From: AP-15 sp045802495
GTDB taxonomy: Bacteria; Pseudomonadota; Alphaproteobacteria; ATCC43930; CGMCC-115725
Length of the DNA stretch: 5,191 nt
Direction of reading: 5' to 3'
NCBI GenBank assembly: GCA_045802495.1
Contig: JBJMQW010000525.1
Span: 1 to 5,191, forward strand
Shown: positions 1 through 5,191 of the stretch, one piece after another
Layout: every line of letters starts with the position of its first letter
How positions within the stretch are numbered: the first letter of the stretch is position 1
The notes under the pieces: generated by a model
Databases searched by the model: none
What the model was told of the DNA's origin: nothing
The model's input: only the letters and a program-made list of their open reading frames with translations
Translations under genes and position numbers: made by a program

Positions 1-802
1 GGGGCGCCCGCCGGGTTGCGAGCGCCAAGTCGCGCATCGATTGCTGGAGCGTCGCGAGCGTCGCGTCCGCTCGGTGTAGCAATCCGGGCACACCGCCGTC
101 ACGCGCGTTTATGCCTTGGCTCAGATTCTTGACATTGCCCGCCGCCAGTTGAAGCTCCGACACGAGCTGTCCGAGATCCGATACTATTCCGCCGGCCTTG
201 GCGACGATCGCCTCGACGTCGCGCACCATCGTTTCGTCGGTCAGCAGACGACCGACATCGCCCTCACCCTTTTGCATATGCTCCATAACATCCGCCAGCG
301 CTTTGGTAGAACGACCGGCATCGTCGAGAATCGGGAAAATCTTCTGGCGGGCCTGATCAATCAGCGCGCCGATGCTCTCGGTCGGATCCCGCTCGGTCAC
401 TGCTTGGATAACAGCGTAGTTCCAATCGAGCTCCTCGCCCTTCCCTCGGCTGACATCGACATAAGCCGCACCTGCGACGCCGTACCGGCGGCGGATCGTC
501 CCCTGGCTGTCCCGGCGGATGAAGGCGCGCGCCTGGTCATCGATCTCCGCTTCCGCGTACATCTGCTGGTTTGGGCTGATGACGACTCGCCGGATCACCC
601 CGGCATGCGTTCCGAGGACCTCCACATCAGCGCCGACCGAAAGGCCGGCGACACCGGTCTCCGGCAGCACGATGCGCAGGTGCGACACCGGCCGGAACCA
701 GTCGCGCAGCACACCTGCGTGCAGGATGGCGCCGAGAAACGCTGCCACCGCCGCCATTACCAGGAGGCCGACCCACTCATCTGCGTGGCGCAGCCGGATC
801 AT
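1..802 (-). CDS. mlaD: MlaD-like MCE-domain protein, 3' end beyond the window
   Basis: Translating the minus strand from the ATG at 802-800 gives 267 codons with no stop before the window edge, so the gene is partial at its C-terminus. One transmembrane helix lies at about residues 10-32 (WVGLLVMAAVAAFLG...). An MCE domain follows at about 40-118, with the family pattern of a hydrophobic strand, SVGADVEVLGTHAGVIRRV and YGVAGAAYVDVS (compare G-x-x-G-x-x-Y-V-x-L in other MCE proteins). From about 140 on the chain is mainly helical and includes GEGDVGRLLTDE (179-190), a stretch typical of MlaD-like proteins. MCE proteins form hexameric rings in the periplasm that shuttle phospholipids, anchored to an MlaE permease. 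The start overlaps the stop of the ABC-domain gene as ATGA, and no clear Shine-Dalgarno is visible, which suggests translational coupling. It has a single MCE domain so far; a multi-domain PqiB-type protein cannot be excluded without the missing end. Confidence 0.88.
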   Translation of the reverse strand, partial: MIRLRHADEWVGLLVMAAVAAFLGAILHAGVLRDWFRPVSHLRIVLPETGVAGLSVGADVEVLGTHAGVIRRVVISPNQQMYAEAEIDDQARAFIRRDSQGTIRRRYGVAGAAYVDVSRGKGEELDWNYAVIQAVTERDPTESIGALIDQARQKIFPILDDAGRSTKALADVMEHMQKGEGDVGRLLTDETMVRDVEAIVAKAGGIVSDLGQLVSELQLAAGNVKNLSQGINARDGGVPGLLHRADATLATLQQSMRDLALATRRAP

Positions 803-1497
803 GGCGCACGCATCGTGGGCACGAGACCGCGGTGGTTGAGCCGCAAACGCATCGTCGCTGGGACGGACGGGTCGCGCCAGACCAGATCACTGCGCGTGAA
901 CCAGACCGCAGCTGCGCCTCGGTCGCGCGCTGCCGCCAATGCATTGAGCAGCGGCGGCACCAGGGCAGTGAAGCGCCCCTGTACGGGGCTTTCGAGCAGA
1001 ACCAATGCGGGATCCCCGAGAAAGGCGCGCACGCAAGCCGCGCGGGCGAGATCGCTCGCGGCGAGTTCGCCGGGGCGCACCAGTGGCAAGCCCGGCAAAC
1101 CAAAAGCGCAGCAAAGGGCGGTGGCGCGGTCGCGAAGCTCGCTTGGATCATCCCGGGTGTGGTGGAGCTGCGGCAACAGGATGTTGGCCGAAATATCCAT
1201 GAAGCCGATCCAGCTTCCCGAGAAAAAAACGCGGCCTATCCGGCCACGCAGGGCATCGGCATAGTCCGGCGGTACCGCGGACCAGTCGCGGTCGAGGAAA
1301 CGCGCCGTGCCCGCGGCGAGCGGAACGAGCCCGCAGCAGAGATCTGCGAGCCAGGTCGGCTGCGCGGAATGGCGTGAATCCACCAAAGCGAGCTCACCCG
1401 CCATCAATCGGAGATCAATCTCGAGCGCCGGCGCTTCGTCGGCGCCAATCTGCGGCCGAGCCGCGGCGAGATCGAGGACGGGGGCGCTCGGTTCCAT
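799..1497 (-). CDS. MlaF-like ABC nucleotide-binding domain, all catalytic motifs degenerate
   Basis: A 232-residue protein with the length and order of an MlaF-type ABC ATPase. It aligns without gaps around the key motifs, yet each is broken. The Walker A position reads SRHSAQPTW (41-49), with Pro47 in place of the lysine and no P-loop glycines. The Q-loop Gln is Phe92 in IGRVFFSG. The signature reads ELAASD (144-149) in place of ELSGGM. Walker B reads LVLLESP (165-171), with Glu169 for the Asp and Ser170 for the catalytic Glu. The D-loop Asp is Phe176, and the H-loop His is Arg202 in WFTRSDL. Fold-type residues survive (ADLCCGL after Walker A, FLGDPALVLL). In the family this subunit hydrolyses ATP beneath MlaE; here hydrolysis is not expected, so the role may be structural or regulatory. 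It starts 3 bp after the permease stop, with a weak GGCGG upstream. The intact frame argues against a pseudogene. Assignment to the ABC family is firm from context and spacing; the function is inferred. Confidence 0.85.
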   Translation of the reverse strand: MEPSAPVLDLAAARPQIGADEAPALEIDLRLMAGELALVDSRHSAQPTWLADLCCGLVPLAAGTARFLDRDWSAVPPDYADALRGRIGRVFFSGSWIGFMDISANILLPQLHHTRDDPSELRDRATALCCAFGLPGLPLVRPGELAASDLARAACVRAFLGDPALVLLESPVQGRFTALVPPLLNALAAARDRGAAAVWFTRSDLVWRDPSVPATMRLRLNHRGLVPTMRAP

Positions 1498-1500
1498 CGT

Positions 1501-2343
1501 TCAAACCGCCAGGCTCAACGCGATGCTAGTGAGCAAAATCGCTACAACTCCGCGCACGAAGGCACGCGGCAACAGGCGCGCCGCCTCGTCCTGTGCTGTG
1601 GCCGTCAGTCCGGTCAGGCTGGCGGTCAACGCTACCAGCAAACCGATCAAGATCATCTTTGCCGGGAAGACCACAAAATCGCCTAGATGCATGGCGAGCA
1701 GCACTCGGTCGAGAAACGACCAGATCGAGATGCGCACGGCTTCCAAAAGGCTGCCCGCGACAAAGCCGCTGAGCAGCGCCGCAATCACGAACATCATCCC
1801 CAACGTAAAGGAGGCAATGGCGAGAGCGCAGGCGCGCGGCAGCACCAACAGCAGGAACGGGTCGAGGCCTTGGGCGGCCAGAGTGCCGACCTGACCGCCG
1901 ATCTGCAATTCGCCAATCTCCGAGATGACCACAACACCGGTCCGTCCGAGCAGGATGAACCCGACCAGGAGTGGCGCGATCTCCCGGACCAGCACGGTCA
2001 CCAGCACTGGGCCGATCAGCTCCAGCTGACCGGCTTGGCCCAGCCAGTAAAGCGCTTGCGAGACCATGACGAGCCCGATCAGCGCTGCAGTGACTACTGT
2101 TGTAGAGAGCCCGCCGCCCACCGCTTGCCGGAGCGCCGAGCGGAACTCGCCGCGTACGGTACGCCGCCACGTAGAGGGACGCACCGCCTCACGTGCGACA
2201 CCAAAGCCGAGGGCCGCCAGCATCAAGACGAAATCGATGTGCGGCCGCACCGGGCGGCCGACCCGTGCGAGCGCCCGGCGAGCCCACCCCAAGGGGGAGC
2301 GGCCCGGGCCCAGCCGAGGTGCAATCGCAGCGCGATCGGTCAC
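1501..2343 (-). CDS. mlaE: MlaE-family lipid ABC transporter permease
   Basis: A 280-residue polytopic inner-membrane protein, slightly longer than E. coli MlaE (260). Hydrophobic segments lie at about residues 36-50, 78-100, 110-133, 163-200 and 222-248, with a last one at 264-280. The MlaE core pattern is clear: VREIAP (119-124, keeping the Arg-Glu pair corresponding to E. coli MlaE R97-E98), GRTG (133-136), SEIGEL (141-146) and LDPFLLLVLPR (160-170). MlaE dimers form the membrane channel that takes phospholipid to or from the MCE ring and contact the ABC subunit on the cytoplasmic side. The normally conserved EQ-x-x-AL stretch reads GQVGTL (150-155), so its Glu is replaced by Gly150. The start is GTG, overlapping the stop of the sensor gene as GTGA, with only a loose GGCGGG upstream, so coupling is likely. 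No N-terminal STAS domain is seen, although some relatives carry one. Confidence 0.92.
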   Translation of the reverse strand: MTDRAAIAPRLGPGRSPLGWARRALARVGRPVRPHIDFVLMLAALGFGVAREAVRPSTWRRTVRGEFRSALRQAVGGGLSTTVVTAALIGLVMVSQALYWLGQAGQLELIGPVLVTVLVREIAPLLVGFILLGRTGVVVISEIGELQIGGQVGTLAAQGLDPFLLLVLPRACALAIASFTLGMMFVIAALLSGFVAGSLLEAVRISIWSFLDRVLLAMHLGDFVVFPAKMILIGLLVALTASLTGLTATAQDEAARLLPRAFVRGVVAILLTSIALSLAV

Positions 2344-4652
2344 AGCCGACCCGCCAGCACGAAAGTACGCGCGTCGCCGACATGCGGCAGATAGAAGCTG
2401 CCGCGCGGGCGGAACAGAAAATTCTCACGCAGCCGCTGATAGACCGCCTCGGTCGCCTGCACCGTGCCCGGCAGAGCGGAAGCTGCCATGGCGCCGGCGA
2501 TATGCACGGCATCCCCCCACAGATTGAAAACACGCGGCTCATTGCCGATCGCGCCGCCAATAGCGAGGCTGCAGTCGATCCCGATCTGAAACCCGTGCGA
2601 GCGCTCGCTCTCCTCGAAGAGCGCGATGCAGCGGTCCCTCACCGCGAGCGCCATGTCGGCGATTATCGTCGCGGCGCCCGAATCTGCCCGGTTGAACCCT
2701 GCCGCCGCCACGATTTCGTGGCCGGCGACCTTGAGATAGGGGATACCGTTATCGGTTGCGATCTGCTGCAGCGCGCAGCCGATCTCGTCGGAGATGCAAC
2801 GCGGTACGCCAGAAAGCCGCACCGCCATCGCCGTTGCATCGGTGAACCGCAGCACCATAACCGCCATGCTGGGATAGATCTCGGCGTGAAGCGCCGACGG
2901 GTCGATCTCGGCTGGGCGCAGATCAGCCGCGAAGTTACGCATGACAGTCTCGGGCGCGGTGATCGGTTTGCCGATAGCGCCGGGCTCGCGTGCGACGGGT
3001 ACGATCGATGCATCCGCCAAACGGAGCGCCACCATATTGGCGACCGCCCGGACAAAGTCGCGGCTGCCCGCGGTGCCGGGCGCGTCCTCGAGCCAAACGG
3101 AGCCGACGACCCGGTCATTCCGGCGTACCGGCATGGCGAGCAAGGCCCTGGTGCCGAACGCGCTCAAGACTTGATGGAGCTCCATCGTACGGCGATCCCG
3201 GGCAGCATCGGCGACCTCGATCTCTTCGCCCGCCAATAGATGGCTGAAAAGCTCCGGCAATTCGTCACGGTGCAGCTCGAGTCCATCGACGTGCCCGCCA
3301 GTCTCGCGATCGAAGCTGTCTTCGCAGCGCAGAATCGGCCCGCCGTCCTGGAGCGCCCAGATACTCGCCCGTCGGGCGTCGGTGACATTCGCGAGGGTCT
3401 CGGTCAGGGTCCGCGACGGCAGGCTTTGTTCCGGATCGAACAGGCTCGCATCCGATGCCAAGCTCGCAAAGGCTCCGCTTTGCCGGGTGATCATGGATTG
3501 GCGTTCGAGCAACAGTCGCGCATTCCGGTCGGCGCGCAGCCCCTGCCGCACCAACAGCGATGCCAGCAACGTCGCTACCGCCACGATCACCAGCGACATC
3601 ACGAGCGCCTTACGATTATTTCTCGCAACGAAGCCGACAAAGTCATCCTCCGGCACCACGATCATTGTCGACCAATTGTGCCCGGCGCCCTTGATCGGCG
3701 TGACGGCCGAAATGTACCGGCGGTCGCCGACCTCGATTACACGGTGTCCCGCCCCTTCGATGCGGAAGCGGTCATAGGCATGGGTCAGAACGTCGTCCCC
3801 GAGTTCGTCGATGCGCAGAGCTGCAAGTTCTCCTTTGATCTGACGCAGCATGGCGCTGCCCCGCGGAGAGGCAATGAGCTGGCCGGTATCGTCGATGATG
3901 ACTGCACGACCGGTTCGTCCGATCTCCAGCGAACCAAGAAAATGCGAGAGTGCATCCAGGGTGATGTCGACGCCAAACAGGTAGAAGCGCCCGTTTGGGT
4001 TGCGATATTTGGCGGATGCTGTGATCCCCGGAACGCGCTGGCTGAAAAAGATATAGATGCCGGTCCAGAACAGATGCTCGTTTGCGAGCGCGCCCTCGTA
4101 CCAAGGGCGTGTGCGCGGATCGTACGTGTCCGTCGGATCCTCCTCCCGTCCGACCTCGTCGCCGGCGGCATTGCGATGGATCCAGGTGACGCGGCGAGGT
4201 CCGGGCACGTTCTCGACGAGCTTGACGTCGATGCCATCGTCGCGGCCGCCGCGAACCAGGACGAAATTGCCATCCTCGTCGGCGAAGTTCAGATTGGCGA
4301 TCTGTGGGATCTCTCGCAGAAGGCTCCTGGAAAAGGTTTCGACCAGGGGCAGCCGATCGCCGAGCGCGCCGTCATGCAACGTGTCGCGCAGGATGCGGAC
4401 GACGCGGGCCGCGGGTTCAAGATAAGCCGACACCTCGATCCCGATCCGTTGCTCGAGCGTCACCAGCAAATCGTCTGATAGCCCAAGAGCGCCGTCGCGG
4501 TTCGCCCGGTCGGCATAGAACGCGATAAAGAGGATAGTCCCGATCATCAGCGCCACGCCGCCGATCGGTATGCCGATCCGCAACAGCGCGCGGCGACGGC
4601 GCTCGTCGCGCGGGTCCACGCTGATATCCACCACAGGATTGCTCGCGACCAT
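2340..4652 (-). CDS. Transmembrane sensor: dCache, GAF and degenerate class III cyclase domain
   Basis: A 770-residue membrane protein numbered from the ATG at 4652, chosen because GAGG sits six bases upstream; a TTG at 4664 would add four residues. The N-terminus is cytoplasmic and Arg-rich, with TM1 at about 26-46. A periplasmic dCache domain spans about 50-342 and contains YDPRTRPWY (177-185) and FGVDIT. TM2 lies at about 349-368, a GAF domain at about 390-546 (VVGSVWLEDA) and a class III cyclase-like domain at about 590-766 (FNLWGDAVHIAGAM). Such proteins bind a periplasmic ligand and make cAMP or cGMP in the cytoplasm. Here both metal-binding Asp are replaced (Arg602, His645), the catalytic Asn is His717 and the transition-state Arg is Ala721; only the purine-selecting Lys641 and Asp714 remain. 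Cyclase activity is therefore unlikely. It is first in an operon with lipid-transporter genes, which suggests it controls or scaffolds that transporter. Confidence 0.9.
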   Translation of the reverse strand: MVASNPVVDISVDPRDERRRRALLRIGIPIGGVALMIGTILFIAFYADRANRDGALGLSDDLLVTLEQRIGIEVSAYLEPAARVVRILRDTLHDGALGDRLPLVETFSRSLLREIPQIANLNFADEDGNFVLVRGGRDDGIDVKLVENVPGPRRVTWIHRNAAGDEVGREEDPTDTYDPRTRPWYEGALANEHLFWTGIYIFFSQRVPGITASAKYRNPNGRFYLFGVDITLDALSHFLGSLEIGRTGRAVIIDDTGQLIASPRGSAMLRQIKGELAALRIDELGDDVLTHAYDRFRIEGAGHRVIEVGDRRYISAVTPIKGAGHNWSTMIVVPEDDFVGFVARNNRKALVMSLVIVAVATLLASLLVRQGLRADRNARLLLERQSMITRQSGAFASLASDASLFDPEQSLPSRTLTETLANVTDARRASIWALQDGGPILRCEDSFDRETGGHVDGLELHRDELPELFSHLLAGEEIEVADAARDRRTMELHQVLSAFGTRALLAMPVRRNDRVVGSVWLEDAPGTAGSRDFVRAVANMVALRLADASIVPVAREPGAIGKPITAPETVMRNFAADLRPAEIDPSALHAEIYPSMAVMVLRFTDATAMAVRLSGVPRCISDEIGCALQQIATDNGIPYLKVAGHEIVAAAGFNRADSGAATIIADMALAVRDRCIALFEESERSHGFQIGIDCSLAIGGAIGNEPRVFNLWGDAVHIAGAMAASALPGTVQATEAVYQRLRENFLFRPRGSFYLPHVGDARTFVLAGRL

Positions 4653-4658
4653 CGCGTG

Positions 4659-4662
4659 CCTC
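4659..4662 (-). promoter_or_regulatory. Shine-Dalgarno (GAGG) that decides the sensor start
   Basis: On the minus strand GAGG is followed by six bases and then ATG at 4652-4650. This is good spacing and favours that ATG over the upstream in-frame TTG at 4664, whose codon overlaps the GAGG itself and has only a loose GGGA upstream. Confidence 0.55.
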
Positions 4663-4727
4663 AATTCGCGTCCCGCAGCCCTGCGATCGAAGAGCGCAGT
4701 GCGGACCCTCGGGGTGGGGTGCGGGCA

Positions 4728-4751
4728 CTAAATTCTGTCGAACAATTTTAG
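4728..4751 (-). promoter_or_regulatory. AT-rich imperfect palindrome with a possible -10 element
   Basis: A 24-bp imperfect dyad centred on TCGA, with CTAAA at one end and TTTAG at the other; 8 of 12 base pairs are symmetric. It is clearly AT-rich against a GC-rich background and lies 76-99 bp upstream of the sensor ATG. Read on the minus strand it contains TAAAAT (4750-4745), five of six matches to the sigma-70 -10 hexamer, but no good -35 is seen at the right distance. It could be a promoter with an overlapping operator; both roles are inferred from position and composition. Confidence 0.3.
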
Positions 4752-4764
4752 ACGTCGCCCGCCG

Positions 4765-4780
4765 TCCTGGCGAGCCAGGA
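4765..4780. repeat. Perfect 6-bp hairpin, TCCTGG-CGAG-CCAGGA
   Basis: An inverted repeat with six paired bases and a four-base loop. There is no T-run on either side, so it is not an intrinsic terminator. On the plus strand its right arm supplies the first bases of an AGGAGG sequence ahead of the ATG at 4787, so if that strand is transcribed the stem would mask the ribosome site. Confidence 0.4.
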
Positions 4781-5082
4781 GGGGGCATGACTGTCGACGA
4801 GTGGTGCCGGTCAGACAGGCTCGGCTCTCGTCGCCGCGGACCTCCGGGCCGAGATCCCCTAAGCCTAAGGGACCTGCTTCAAAGACAACTCGGTCGAGGG
4901 TTTGATCGCCTACGATCTTTCCCGGCTTTGATTGCTAGCACCGCGAGACGTCGCTGCACGAAACCAGAGTCATTACTGCAACCGCCCAATTTCCACTCGG
5001 GCTGAGTTTCCGGGATTCTGCGCTTTGCACCGCCGGCAAGCATTTGATTCGAGATAGCGGTGAAGCGTCGACCTGAACTTGA

Positions 5083-5098
5083 ACGACAGCTTTGTCGT
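5083..5098. repeat. Perfect 6-bp hairpin, ACGACA-GCTT-TGTCGT
   Basis: An inverted repeat with a six-base stem and a four-base loop in the non-coding region. No T-run follows on either strand, so a terminator role is not supported. It could be an operator half-site pair or chance; no function is assigned. Confidence 0.3.
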
Positions 5099-5191
5099 CC
5101 GAACCCGACAGATTTCCTCTTGGTCATCGAACGCCCGGAATCGGTGCTACCTCGCCGTTCGGGCACGGCCAGGTGAACGACCGCTCACCAC

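Larger units (their letters stand above)
4653..5191. other. Upstream intergenic region, no convincing gene
   Basis: About 540 bp lie between the sensor start and the window edge. I find no recognisable protein, tRNA or rRNA here. Short open frames exist on both strands (4787-5005 plus, 4879-5166 minus), but their translations are Arg/Ser-rich and match no family I know. The stretch holds an AT-rich imperfect palindrome (4728-4751), two small hairpins (4765-4780 and 5083-5098), a tandem CCTAAG pair (4858-4869), and presumably the promoter of the minus-strand operon. A divergent or upstream gene may start beyond the right edge. Confidence 0.6.

Noticed and set aside
116..1264. Long plus-strand open frame of 382 codons
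   Set aside because: It lies opposite the MCE gene and the ABC-domain gene, whose translations show clear family features. Its own product is Arg/His/Ala-rich with no domain; it is a by-product of GC-rich codon bias.
799..1497. Sequencing error or frameshift as the cause of the missing ATPase motifs
   Set aside because: The broken motifs are scattered along the protein while the flanking alignment stays in one frame without gaps. A frameshift would scramble a continuous segment, and point errors would not hit only the catalytic sites.
2193..4478. Two consecutive same-frame plus-strand open frames (348 and 412 codons) split by one stop
   Set aside because: Both lie mainly opposite the sensor gene, which has recognisable dCache, GAF and cyclase-like domains. 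The plus-strand products show no hydrophobic core pattern or motif; they are shadow frames.
4707..4725. G-rich run on the plus strand (GGGG, GGGG, GGG) as a possible quadruplex
   Set aside because: Only three runs of three or more G lie close together, so a standard four-run quadruplex is not supported.
4858..4869. Tandem CCTAAG pair as the start of a repeat array
   Set aside because: Only two copies with no further units nearby; too short to mean anything alone.
4895..4915. A stretch resembling the 5' end of 16S rRNA (GGTTTGATCGCC)
   Set aside because: The match is a few bases around GTTTGATC only; the surrounding sequence does not continue as rRNA.
4879..5166. Minus-strand 95-codon frame starting at GTG
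   Set aside because: Basic, Ser/Arg-rich translation with no known motif, no ribosome site and a weak start. A decayed repeat or transposon remnant is possible but I cannot show it.

Overview
The window is GC-rich and almost wholly coding on the minus strand, with the dense, codon-biased look of an alphaproteobacterium (Rhodospirillales or Hyphomicrobiales-like). That placement is inferred from composition and protein style, not from a marker gene.

Layout, read right to left in the direction of transcription. About 540 bp of non-coding leader (4653-5191) holds an AT-rich imperfect palindrome with a possible -10 element and two small hairpins. It is followed by four tightly packed minus-strand genes: (1) 4652-2340, a membrane sensor with a periplasmic dCache domain, a GAF domain and a C-terminal class III nucleotide-cyclase-like domain; (2) 2343-1501, an MlaE-family lipid ABC permease; (3) 1497-799, an MlaF-like ABC nucleotide-binding domain; (4) 802-1, an MlaD-like MCE-domain protein that runs off the left edge. 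Junctions are a GTGA overlap, a 3-bp gap and an ATGA overlap, so this is very probably one translationally coupled operon.

The permease, ABC domain and MCE protein match the core parts of the Mla/MCE inner-membrane phospholipid transporters. The striking point is that both predicted nucleotide-using proteins look catalytically dead. The ABC domain keeps the fold and spacing of an MlaF-type ATPase but has lost Walker A, the Q-loop glutamine, the LSGGQ signature, the Walker B aspartate and glutamate, the D-loop aspartate and the H-loop histidine. The cyclase domain has lost both metal-binding aspartates and the catalytic Asn and Arg. The permease has also lost the Glu of its conserved EQ loop.

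The frames are intact, so this looks like retained pseudoenzyme function rather than decay. My inference is a sensor-coupled, non-canonical MCE lipid-transfer module in which the sensor may read a periplasmic ligand. No downstream effector, MlaB-type STAS partner or MlaC-type carrier is visible in this window.
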